Below, piece by piece: positions 7,153 to 14,017 of a stretch of 16,529 nucleotides of DNA; position 1 is the stretch's first letter; each line of letters opens with the position of its first letter. Below the pieces are notes generated by a model. It searched no databases. It saw only the letters and a list, made by a program, of their open reading frames with translations, and was not told the origin of the DNA. Position numbers and translations under genes: made by a program. Source of the stretch: Pseudomonadota bacterium (GTDB lineage Bacteria; Pseudomonadota; Alphaproteobacteria; Rhizobiales; Hyphomicrobiaceae); assembly GCA_023430315.1 (NCBI GenBank), contig JAEZAW010000279.1:1-16529 (forward strand). Reading direction: 5' to 3'.

Positions 7153-8105
7153 CAGAAGGTCCTCGAGACGAACAGCAGGAGCGTGCCGAGCAGGCCGAGC
7201 ATGAGCGCCGCTCCGAGGAATTCGGGCACGCGGAAGACGCGCATCTTGGCGATGGACGTCTCCAGGACGACGAGCAGAAAGCCGCCGACCGCGAGTTTCA
7301 GAAGATAGGTGACGGCGCCGATGGCATAGGCGGCCGCGCCAGCCTCGCCGCTCGCGATACCCCAGGGAAAGAATATGCAGCCGATGAGCGAGACGTACAG
7401 CAGCAGCTTGAGGGCTGCGGCGAGCTCGATCACCGCGAGATGACGGCCGGAGTACTCCAGCACCATGGCCTCGTGGACCATCGTGAGCTCGAGATGTGTC
7501 GCCGGATTGTCGACGGGTATGCGGGCGTTCTCAGCGAGCGCGACAATGACGAGCGCGACCAGCGCAAGACCCAGCGAAACGCGGAGGCTCGCGTGCTCCT
7601 GCGTGAAGATCGCGACGTGCGAGAGCTGCGTCGAACCCGCCACCAGTGCCACGACGAAAACGATCATGATCATCGCTGGCTCGGCGAGCGAGGCGAACAT
7701 CATCTCGCGACTCGAGCCAATGCCGCCGAAGCTCGTGCCGATATCCATGCCGACGAGCGCGAGGAACACGCGAGCCGTCCCGAGCAGGGCCGCGATCGCG
7801 ATCAGGTCCGCCGTCCAGCTGAAGTGCAGGCCCGTCGCGAATGTCGGCACGAGCGCTGCCGCCACCCACGTCGCGGCAAAAATCATGTACGGGCCAGAGC
7901 GGAAGAGCCACGAGGCATTCTCGGCGAGGACGACTTCCTTGCGCGCCAGGCGAACGAGATCGCGATAGGGCTGCAGCAGCGGCGGTCCCTGGCGGCGCAG
8001 CAGCCGCGCCTTCACCTTGCGCGTGAAGCCAAGCAGGAGCGGCGCCAACGCAAGTACCAGCACCATCTGCACGCCTTGGACGGCGAGATCGAGGATCAGG
8101 CCCAT
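7152..8105 (-). CDS. hyfC: NuoH-like membrane anchor subunit (HyfC-like)
   Basis: This 317-residue membrane protein corresponds to the NuoH/HyfC subunit, which joins the peripheral arm to the ion-pumping membrane arm. Family signatures are KARLLRRQGPPLLQPYRDL (32-50), SREMMFASLAEPA (132-144, acidic E141 or nearby), and AENARIPVDNPATHLELTMV (191-210) followed by HEAMVLEYSGR, the best conserved stretch of this family. About eight hydrophobic segments are visible. The ATG lies inside the last codons of hyfB (10-base overlap), with GGGGG 8 bases upstream. The acidic residues of the cytosolic loops are kept, which argues that the coupling module is functional although the large subunit has lost its metal site. 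Confidence 0.92.
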   Translation of the reverse strand: MGLILDLAVQGVQMVLVLALAPLLLGFTRKVKARLLRRQGPPLLQPYRDLVRLARKEVVLAENASWLFRSGPYMIFAATWVAAALVPTFATGLHFSWTADLIAIAALLGTARVFLALVGMDIGTSFGGIGSSREMMFASLAEPAMIMIVFVVALVAGSTQLSHVAIFTQEHASLRVSLGLALVALVIVALAENARIPVDNPATHLELTMVHEAMVLEYSGRHLAVIELAAALKLLLYVSLIGCIFFPWGIASGEAGAAAYAIGAVTYLLKLAVGGFLLVVLETSIAKMRVFRVPEFLGAALMLGLLGTLLLFVSRTF

Positions 8106-10105
8106 ATGGCGACCCCCAACAGCAGAACGATGAGAGCGCTGAAGACGAGGCTCAGGTAGCGTCGAATGCTCAGGAACTGCAAATGATTGAGCTGCTCGGC
8201 GGCGCGCGAGATGAGATTGCTGATCGGTGCGTAGGCCGTCTCCCAGATCAGATCGCGCACGGTCACCGTAAGGCGCGACGGTCGCGGGTCGCCGGGCGGC
8301 GCCATGTCCACCTTATCGTGCGCCATGAGTACGCTCTCGCCGAACACGCGGCGCACGGGCTGGACAAAGCTGTCAGCAGTGTACTGGGTCGCGGGATCGG
8401 TACTCGGGAAACCGCAATCCCAAGGCGGCGCACGCCGCAACGCGCTGCTGGCAAAGCGGTGAATGAACTGGATGGCAACGAGCGTCGAGACTGTAATAAA
8501 GACGAAGACGAGCATGCCGTTGTACGAGCTGCGGCTCTCCGCGACGGGCACGATCGACCATCCCGGGATCGACGCCTGCGGCGGCATGCTCTGGCCGACC
8601 AGCCCGGAGGCAACCGGCGCGATCGCATCGATCAGCAGCCCTGGCAGGATACCTGCGGCGAGGCAGAGCCCAAGCAGCGTAAACATGCTGGCGCGCGACG
8701 CGCCGTCGGTCTCGATCGCCGCGGCGGCTTCAGGTGTGCGCGGCCGACCGAGGAACACAATACCGAAAGCGCGGACGAAACAGGCCGCGGACAGCGCGGC
8801 TGCGAGCGCCAGCATCGCGCCGACGGCCGGCACGGCGAGCTTCAGCCCCCATTGCGGCAGATCGGGGCTGAGCAGCACGGCCTGGAACATGAGCCATTCC
8901 GAGACGAAGCCGTTGAGCGGCGGCAGTGCCGAGATCGCAAGCACGCCGCCGAGGAACACGAACGCCGTCTGCGGCATGCGCAGAATGAGGCCACCGAGCT
9001 TCTCGATGTCGCGCGCACCAGTCGCCGTCAGCACCGCGCCGGCGCCGAAAAAGAGCAGGCTCTTGAAGAGCGCGTGATTGAAGGCGTGGAAGAGCGCCGC
9101 CGTGAAAGCCAATGCCGCCGGCGCGGCCATGTTGTTTGCCGTGAAGGCCAGCGCGAGACCGAGGCCGATGAAAACGATGCCAATGTTCTCGACCGTGCTG
9201 TAGGCGAGCAGGCGCTTCAGGTCGCGTTGCATGAGCGCATAGAGCACACCGAGCACGGCCGTCACACTCGCGAGCCCGAGCACGGTGAGGCTCCACCACC
9301 AGCGCGGCTGGCCGAGCAGATCGAAGACGATACGGATGAAACCGTAGATCGCGACCTTGGTCATCACGCCGCTCATGAGCGCGGAGACGTGGCTCGGCGC
9401 GGCCGGATGGGCCAGCGGCAGCCAGACGTGGAGCGGCACGAGACCTGCCTTGGAGCCGGCACCGACCAGCGCCAGCACGAGCACGAGCCCTTCGAGCCAG
9501 CCCGCGTGCGCCATGCCCCGGATGTCGCCGAAGGCATACTGCCCGTTCGGTCCCGCGAGCAGCCCGAAAGCCAACAGCAGCGCGAACGTGCCGAAGCTCG
9601 CCATCAGGATGTAGATGTAGCCTGCCTCGGCATTCTCGCGATCATGATGGTGCGCGAGTACGAGCGCCCACGACGAGAGCGACATGAACTCCCAGGCGAC
9701 GAGGAACGTGAAGGCATCGTCGGCGATCAGCACGAGGTTCATGCCGGCGAGAAACACGGGATAGAACGGCAGCACGCGCCCGGGCGCTTCCTCGTGTCGG
9801 CCATAGCCGAGCGCATAGAGGCTCGCCGCCGCGGCGCCAAGGTTGATGACAACCTGGAAGAAGGCGCTGAGAGCGTCGATGCGGAAGCGTGCGCCGAGCC
9901 AGGGAAGGCCGATCGGCAGCGTCAGGTGCTGGACAGGACCGCGCTCGATGAGGTTCGTGCCCGCCATGGCGAGGAGCACGAGGCATGCGCCAAGGCAGGT
10001 GCAATAAATCAGCGCCGTCGCGAATGGGCGGCGGTGTATGGCAATCGCCAGCGCAGCCGTCCCGAGCAGGACGGCGATGGCCGCAAGAGTGGCCGAAACA
10101 GCCAT
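8096..10105 (-). CDS. hyfB: Large antiporter-like membrane subunit (HyfB/NuoL-like), first gene of operon
   Basis: From the ATG at 10105 the protein has 669 residues, almost the same as E. coli HyfB (672). It is an Mrp-type ion-translocating subunit. Residues expected in the ion path are E139 (LVAWEFMSLSSW), K219 (GAGSKAGLVPLHVWLPLAHP), K348 (NHALFKSLLF) and E403 (GFVSEWLMF). DLKRLLAYSTVEN (295-307) matches the family loop. A hydrophilic part near 560-630 (PPWDCGFP and following) precedes C-terminal hydrophobic segments. The start is chosen because AGGGGGG lies 9 bases upstream and a transmembrane helix begins immediately. An in-frame ATG at 10183 would add 26 polar residues read through half of a CTAG hairpin repeat. 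Its promoter must lie upstream, in or beyond the repeats at 10148-10316. Confidence 0.92.
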   Translation of the reverse strand: MAVSATLAAIAVLLGTAALAIAIHRRPFATALIYCTCLGACLVLLAMAGTNLIERGPVQHLTLPIGLPWLGARFRIDALSAFFQVVINLGAAAASLYALGYGRHEEAPGRVLPFYPVFLAGMNLVLIADDAFTFLVAWEFMSLSSWALVLAHHHDRENAEAGYIYILMASFGTFALLLAFGLLAGPNGQYAFGDIRGMAHAGWLEGLVLVLALVGAGSKAGLVPLHVWLPLAHPAAPSHVSALMSGVMTKVAIYGFIRIVFDLLGQPRWWWSLTVLGLASVTAVLGVLYALMQRDLKRLLAYSTVENIGIVFIGLGLALAFTANNMAAPAALAFTAALFHAFNHALFKSLLFFGAGAVLTATGARDIEKLGGLILRMPQTAFVFLGGVLAISALPPLNGFVSEWLMFQAVLLSPDLPQWGLKLAVPAVGAMLALAAALSAACFVRAFGIVFLGRPRTPEAAAAIETDGASRASMFTLLGLCLAAGILPGLLIDAIAPVASGLVGQSMPPQASIPGWSIVPVAESRSSYNGMLVFVFITVSTLVAIQFIHRFASSALRRAPPWDCGFPSTDPATQYTADSFVQPVRRVFGESVLMAHDKVDMAPPGDPRPSRLTVTVRDLIWETAYAPISNLISRAAEQLNHLQFLSIRRYLSLVFSALIVLLLGVAIWA

Positions 10106-10147
10106 GTATAGTCGCCCCCCTGCACCCACGAAGCGATGCAGAAATGC

Positions 10148-10227
10148 ACTAGTGTCCCGTTTCCGAAGTTCGCCATTCCTCAACGCTAGTGCCCCGAGCG
10201 AACTTCGGAAACGAAAGGGACACTAGT
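10148..10227. repeat. CTAG-ended hairpin repeat 1
   Basis: This is an 80-bp imperfect inverted repeat. The left arm (10148-10173) runs ACTAGTGTCCC to CCGAAGTTCGC; the right arm (10198-10227) is its reverse complement except for a 4-base insertion near CGAAAGGG. The 24-base loop contains a further partial copy of the end motif, CTAGTGCCCC (10186-10195). The structure looks like a REP/MITE-type palindromic element and not a terminator: both flanking genes are transcribed away from it and there is no T-tract. It encodes no protein. Confidence 0.8.
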
Positions 10228-10239
10228 TTCACATCTTTT

Positions 10240-10316
10240 CTAGTGTGATTCAGATCGAGAAATTCGCTCCAAACTGTGCCGAGAGCCCCAGGCGAATTTC
10301 TCGATCATCACACTAG
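10240..10316. repeat. CTAG-ended hairpin repeat 2
   Basis: This is a 77-bp imperfect inverted repeat, 12 bases after repeat 1. The left arm (10240-10267) runs CTAGTGTGAT to GAGAAATTCGC; the right arm (10292-10316) is its reverse complement except for a 3-base insertion (TCA) in the left arm. It shares the CTAGTGT terminus, arm length, loop length (24 bases) and TTCGC inner end with repeat 1, while the middle of the arms differs. The two look like different subfamilies of one palindromic element inserted in tandem. Confidence 0.8.
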
Positions 10317-10487
10317 CAACGAACTCACCGTTCTTGCCACGCGGCCAGCCGGACGCCCGCTCCGCAAGATGCCGGAGCCTCGATCACTGGCGGCTTGGTG
10401 GCGCGTTCGGATGACAGCCGGTCTCGCATCCAGGACGGAACGCTGCGAGCCGGCAATATTCGTTGCGTCGACCGAAGTCTGCATACT

Positions 10488-10528
10488 GGGCCGCATAAAG
10501 CAACCTTCAAGGCTGCGCTTTATTGCCC
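10488..10528. promoter_or_regulatory. Nested inverted repeat upstream of LLM-2
   Basis: ATAAAGC (10495-10501) and GCTTTAT (10517-10523) form a perfect 7-bp dyad. It is flanked by GGGC (10488-10491) and GCCC (10525-10528) and encloses a small palindrome CCTTcAAGG (10504-10512). It lies about 150 bases before the LLM-2 ATG. It may be an operator or a structured mRNA leader; no equivalent is seen before LLM-1. Confidence 0.4.
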
Positions 10529-10675
10529 TGCTCGTCTGGCGCCGCGGCCGTGCAAGCCAGCCATCGCGGGCCGGCGCACCGGCGGGACTTGCGCCGTGCG
10601 CGGACTTCCCACAAACTTTCTGCAAGCAATCATAACGAACGCGCGGCGACACACCGCCAGCAGGGAGCACGCCCA

Positions 10676-11974
10676 ATGAAGATGCTCTGGTTCCACCTGA
10701 TGCCCTACACGGAGTTGCCGGACGACTTCAAGGAGAAGCATCCGTCGGTGTGGGTCGACATTCATTCCTCGCTGTTCGACCCGAAGCGCGCCCACCACAT
10801 GTACAACGACTTCCTCGACGAGCTCGAGTACGCGGCCGAGTGCGGTTACGACGCCATTTGCTGCAACGAGCACCACTCCAACGGCTATGGCCTCATGCCC
10901 TCGCCGAACCTGATCGCGACGGCGCTGGCGCGACGGACGACCGATACCGCGATCTGCGTGATGGGGAACAGCCTCGCGCTCTACAATCCGCCAACGCGGG
11001 TCGCCGAAGAATTCGCGATGATCGACTGCATATCGGGTGGAAGGCTCATCGCCGGCTTCCCGGTCGGCACGCCCATGGACACGACCTACGCCTATGGCGC
11101 CAATCCGAGCCAGCTTCGCGAGCGCTATAACGAGGCGCATGATCTCGTGATGCGCGCCTGGCAGGAGAAAGACACGTTCGCCTTCAATGGCCGCTTCAAC
11201 CAGCAGCGCTACGTCAACATCTGGCCGCGGCCGATCCAGGAACCGCATCCGCCGATCTGGATACCCGGCGCCGGTTCGGTCGAGACATGGCGATGGGCCG
11301 CCGAGCGCGACTATGTGTTCTGCTATCTCTCGTACTACGGCTACAAGATGGCCCAGAATGTCATGAAGGGCTTCTGGGCCGAGATGGATCGCCTTGGCAA
11401 GGACCGCAATCCGTACCGTGCCGGCTTCGCGCAGGTCGTCGGCGTCGCCGAAAGCCGCCAGCAGGCCATGGATCTCTACACGGAGCCCGCCGAATACTTC
11501 TACGGCCGCTGCCTGCACGTCGATCCACGCTTTGCCTCGCCACCCGGCTACACGACCGAGGCGACACAGCGCGCCGGCCTCGAGAGCCAAGTGAAGATGG
11601 CGGCGGATGCCTCCAAGGCCGGCCCGTCCACTCAGGCTCCCTCAGCGATGAAGATGCAGATGCTGGCGCGCGACATGAAGGGCATTGTCGACAACGGCTA
11701 TGTCATCGTCGGCTCGCCGGATGACGTGACCGACCAGCTCATGGAGCTCGCCAAGACGCTCAACATCGGCCAGCTCATGCTGCTCATGCAGTTCGGCAAC
11801 ATGTCGAAGGACCTGACCAAGTACAATACGCGCCTTTTCGCCGAGAAGGTCATGCCGCTCCTGAAGCCGCTGTTTGCCGAGTGGGAGAACAAGTGGTGGC
11901 CGAAGCCGCTCCGTGTCGCCGAGCGCGCGGCGCTGCCTGCCTTTGCAGGTTCGGCGCCGGCCGCCGCCGAGTAA
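10676..11974 (+). CDS. Luciferase-like (LLM) flavin-dependent oxidoreductase, copy 2
   Basis: This 432-residue paralogue of the protein at 1071-2414 is nearly identical over the barrel core. It has the same WFHLMPYTELPDDF opening, NEHH (residues 64-67), CVMGNSLALYNPPTRVAEEF, SGGRLIAGFPVGTPMDTTYAY, and a WPRPIQEPHPPIWIPGAGS loop. It differs in a shorter linker (about 309-330, ASKAGPSTQAPSAM), in several polar substitutions after residue 200, and at the C-terminus. It is a flavin-dependent oxidoreductase of unknown substrate. The ATG at 10676 has GGGAG upstream and aligns exactly with the first residue of copy 1, so longer upstream frames are rejected. An alpha/beta hydrolase gene follows after 44 bases on the same strand, suggesting a two-gene unit in which an oxidation product could be hydrolysed. 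Confidence 0.93.
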   Translation: MKMLWFHLMPYTELPDDFKEKHPSVWVDIHSSLFDPKRAHHMYNDFLDELEYAAECGYDAICCNEHHSNGYGLMPSPNLIATALARRTTDTAICVMGNSLALYNPPTRVAEEFAMIDCISGGRLIAGFPVGTPMDTTYAYGANPSQLRERYNEAHDLVMRAWQEKDTFAFNGRFNQQRYVNIWPRPIQEPHPPIWIPGAGSVETWRWAAERDYVFCYLSYYGYKMAQNVMKGFWAEMDRLGKDRNPYRAGFAQVVGVAESRQQAMDLYTEPAEYFYGRCLHVDPRFASPPGYTTEATQRAGLESQVKMAADASKAGPSTQAPSAMKMQMLARDMKGIVDNGYVIVGSPDDVTDQLMELAKTLNIGQLMLLMQFGNMSKDLTKYNTRLFAEKVMPLLKPLFAEWENKWWPKPLRVAERAALPAFAGSAPAAAE

Positions 11975-12018
11975 ACACGCGCGGACTTCAAGAAACGACG
12001 ATCAAGGGAGAGCGTCCA

Positions 12019-12798
12019 TTGAGCGAGCCCACGACCACCACCGTCGACGTCAATGGCCATGCCTGCCGCGTGTGGACCAAAGGCAGCGGGCCGAAGATCG
12101 GCTTTCTCGCTGGCTTCGGCGGTCTGCCGCGTTGGATCCCCTTCCTCGATCGCCTAGCCGAGAGCCGCACGGTGATCGTACCCTCCATGCCGGGCTTTCC
12201 GGGCGCGACCGGGCACAACATCCTCGATACGCATCTCGACTGGCTGGTGGCCGTGCACACGCTGCTGGAAAAGGCGGGGCTCGACGGCGCGGATCTGGCG
12301 GGCAGCTCAGTCGGTGGCTCGTTCGTCGCGGAAATCGCAGCGCTGTGGCCTCAGAGCGTGCGGCGCATCGCGATGATCGCGCCGCTCGGCCTGTTCGATG
12401 AGAAAGACCCGGCTGCGGACGTGTGGGCACAGCGCGCTGACGACGTGCCAGGACTGCTCTGCGCCAACGGCGAGATCTACAAAGAGCTGAAAGCCATGCC
12501 GGCCGGCGCCAACTCGGTGGAATGGCCCATCGAGCAGACGCGCGCGGCGGAAGCGGCGGCGCGCATCTTCTGGCCGCTCGGCAATACCAAGCTCGAGCGT
12601 CGCCTGCCGCTGATCAAAGCACCGACGCTGCTCATCTGGGGCGAAGCGGACCGCGTGATGCCGCGCTCATACGCTGACAGGATCGCCAAGGCCATTCCTG
12701 GCGGTGCGAAGATCACGACCATCGCCAGCGCCGGCCACCTCGCGGAGCTGGATCAGCCCAACGCTGTGGCAAGGGCCGTGCTGCAGCACGTGGCGTAG
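12019..12798 (+). CDS. Alpha/beta-hydrolase fold protein (TTG start)
   Basis: This 259-residue alpha/beta hydrolase has a complete apparent catalytic triad. The nucleophile elbow AGSSVGGSF holds S97 in G-x-S-x-G, the acid is D211 in WGEADRVMP, and the base is H240 in SAGHLAEL. The oxyanion-hole region is FLAGFGGLPRW (29-39). A lid-like insertion lies about 125-190. The start is a TTG at 12019, supported by AAGGGAG 8 bases upstream and by the family N-terminus; there is no suitable ATG. It lies 44 bases after the LLM-2 stop and is probably co-transcribed with it. The substrate (ester, lactone, C-C bond or haloalkane) cannot be told from sequence. Its stop lies 6 bases from that of the convergent universal stress gene. 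Confidence 0.9.
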   Translation: MSEPTTTTVDVNGHACRVWTKGSGPKIGFLAGFGGLPRWIPFLDRLAESRTVIVPSMPGFPGATGHNILDTHLDWLVAVHTLLEKAGLDGADLAGSSVGGSFVAEIAALWPQSVRRIAMIAPLGLFDEKDPAADVWAQRADDVPGLLCANGEIYKELKAMPAGANSVEWPIEQTRAAEAAARIFWPLGNTKLERRLPLIKAPTLLIWGEADRVMPRSYADRIAKAIPGGAKITTIASAGHLAELDQPNAVARAVLQHVA

Positions 12799-12804
12799 TC
12801 GGCA

Positions 12805-13680
12805 TCAGCCCTCCGGCCGAATGGCGAGAACATCGCTTGCCAGCGTGTTGAGCAGAACCTCGGCCGTGCTGCCGATCATATGCCCGGCGGTGCCGGCGCG
12901 GCTGTACGTGCCTGTAACGACAACGTCGGGCCTGTTCTCGTCCACGTAGTTGGAGAGCACCACACCCGGCAGGCCTTCAAGCAGGACAGTCTTGATCTTG
13001 TCGGCGTCCTTGCCGATGAAACGTGCAATCTCCTCCGCAGCGACGCGCTGGACGCGGGCACGCTCGGCGGCTTCGACCTCGTCGAGTGATTTGCTCGCTG
13101 CACGGCCTGACCAATCCGGCTGAACCTCAAAAGCATGCACGAGCGTAAGCTCCGCGGCCGGAAACAGCGCGCGCGTCGTGGCAACGGTGGCGCGAGAAGT
13201 CGTCGACAGATCAACCCCGATCGCGATCTTGCCGTAGGGCCCGGCCACGCGCCGCCGTACGGCCAGGACAGGCACGTGCGCCTGACGAAGGATGCGCGCC
13301 GCCGTGCTGCCCAACAGCTTGTCGCCGTAGGCCTTGGCGTGCGCGGGACCGGTGACGACGAAATCACTCTTTATCGCTCGCGCGTGCTCGATCACGCGTT
13401 CGGCCGGATCGCCGATCACCACATGCCGGGACACAGCCTGCTTGAGAAGAGCGCGCGCGCGCTTCTCAAGCTCGGCCATATCCGCGTCGACATTACGGAT
13501 GCGCCGCTCGATCCCTATCGGCCGCACGGAACTCGACTCCACCACGTGGCAAATGGTGAGAGATGCGCCCCACGCCGCGGCAAGCTGGACGGCCCGGTCA
13601 AAGGCACGATCACCAGCGGCGGTCAGATCCGTTGCCAGAAGGATGTTCTGGGGCTTCTTGGCGGCAGGAGACTTGGCCAT
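12805..13680 (-). CDS. Tandem-domain universal stress protein (UspA family)
   Basis: This 291-residue cytoplasmic protein has two Usp domains. Domain 1 (about 10-143) begins QNILLATDL, and domain 2 (about 149-289) begins KIAIGVDLS. Both carry the nucleotide-binding pattern close to G-2x-G-9x-G-[ST]: G111-PA-H...G124-S-T and G257-TY-S...G270-S-T. The second G is replaced in each, so ATP binding is likely but not certain. The ATG at 13680 has GAGG 7 bases upstream; an in-frame start at 13731 would add 17 unconserved residues. Usp proteins respond to starvation and oxygen or energy stress by unclear mechanisms. The gene is a single unit, convergent with the hydrolase. An internal dyad (13441-13470) is noted separately. 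Confidence 0.93.
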   Translation of the reverse strand: MAKSPAAKKPQNILLATDLTAAGDRAFDRAVQLAAAWGASLTICHVVESSSVRPIGIERRIRNVDADMAELEKRARALLKQAVSRHVVIGDPAERVIEHARAIKSDFVVTGPAHAKAYGDKLLGSTAARILRQAHVPVLAVRRRVAGPYGKIAIGVDLSTTSRATVATTRALFPAAELTLVHAFEVQPDWSGRAASKSLDEVEAAERARVQRVAAEEIARFIGKDADKIKTVLLEGLPGVVLSNYVDENRPDVVVTGTYSRAGTAGHMIGSTAEVLLNTLASDVLAIRPEG

Positions 13681-13799
13681 CTGGATGCCTCGACGGTTAG
13701 GAGATCGAGGCAGTCCATCCGATCGCGTCACCCTCCGCCTTGACCAGCATCAAGTCGGGCCGCCGGAAATCCAGCGGAATAGTGCGGGGATTCCTGCTT

Positions 13800-13877
13800 C
13801 TACTTCTTCTTGTAGACAATCAGCGTCTTGAAATCGGCGACGCGCTCGACGGGCTTTTCCTTCTCCCACACGGGCAT
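13800..13877 (-). CDS. Possible tiny protein ending in a lysine run (doubtful)
   Basis: A 25-codon frame starting ATG at 13877 encodes MPVWEKEKPVERVADFKTLI followed by VYKKK and a stop. The composition is more protein-like than that of nearby random frames. It has no good ribosome site, and the frame stays open upstream through a terminator, so the true start is unclear. A competing 35-codon frame (13927-13820, MEHIALALRTFF...) has TGAGGA 6 bases before its ATG. At most one of the two is likely to be real. No family is recognised. Confidence 0.3.
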   Translation of the reverse strand: MPVWEKEKPVERVADFKTLIVYKKK

Positions 13878-13965
13878 GGCAGCGCTACGCGGAAGAATGT
13901 GCGCAACGCCAGCGCAATATGTTCCATCGGCAATCCTCAGGTCTGGCCCGGCGGCGGGCAGAGGC

Positions 13966-13987
13966 AAAACGGCGCCCGAAGGCGCCG
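13966..13987 (-). terminator. Rho-independent terminator of the dehydratase gene (UUCG loop)
   Basis: On the minus strand CGGCGCC (13987-13981), loop TTCG and GGCGCCG (13976-13970) form a 7-bp all-GC stem with a UUCG tetraloop, directly followed by TTTT (13969-13966). It begins 31 bases after the dehydratase stop codon. This is the clearest terminator in the window. Confidence 0.82.
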
Positions 13988-14017
13988 CTCTCAGTTTCCG
14001 ATTTGTATGACAGAACC

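Larger units (their letters stand above)
10106..10675. other. Divergent intergenic region between hyfB and LLM-2
   Basis: This 570-base region is the only long gap next to the hyf-like operon and must carry the promoters of both transcripts. Its hyfB-proximal part has two CTAG-ended hairpin repeats (10148-10227 and 10240-10316). Its LLM-2-proximal part has a nested dyad (10488-10528) and the LLM-2 ribosome site GGGAG about 8 bases before the ATG. Reading frames cross this region, but they run through the palindromes and match no family I recognise. I see no clear -35/-10 pair. Confidence 0.55.
13681..14017. other. Stretch between usp and the dehydratase gene
   Basis: These 337 bases contain the terminator of the dehydratase gene (13966-13987) and a possible tiny minus-strand ORF in the middle (13800-13927). 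The usp-proximal part (13681-13799) shows only the usp ribosome site and presumably its promoter, which I cannot define. No RNA gene is recognisable. Confidence 0.5.

Noticed and set aside
2961..10105. Calling the operon a hydrogenase-4 / formate hydrogenlyase
   Set aside because: The large subunit lacks all NiFe ligands, and no maturation, ferredoxin or formate dehydrogenase genes are present.
2961..10105. Calling the operon a complex I (nuo) fragment
   Set aside because: The small subunit has CxxC in place of the tandem cysteines of NuoB, a HyfE-type subunit is present, and the gene order is hyf-like.
8183..10111. 642-codon plus-strand frame opposite the hyfB-like gene
   Set aside because: Same antisense artefact; the opposite strand encodes a full-length HyfB homologue with conserved ion-path residues.
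10106..10183. Earlier hyfB start at 10183
   Set aside because: It adds 26 polar residues encoded by the hairpin repeat; the ATG at 10105 has a ribosome site and gives the family length.
10389..10402. GG-N10-GC pattern as a sigma-54 promoter for LLM-2
   Set aside because: Only the invariant GG and GC match; the flanking bases do not fit TGGCAC/TTGC, and such spacing occurs often by chance at this GC content.
10276..10635. 119-codon plus-strand frame in the intergenic region
   Set aside because: It begins inside a palindromic repeat, has no ribosome site and no protein-like composition.
10520..11590. Minus-strand frame opposite LLM-2
   Set aside because: A similar His/Ala/Arg-rich antisense frame lies opposite LLM-1, which shows it is a by-product of LLM codons.
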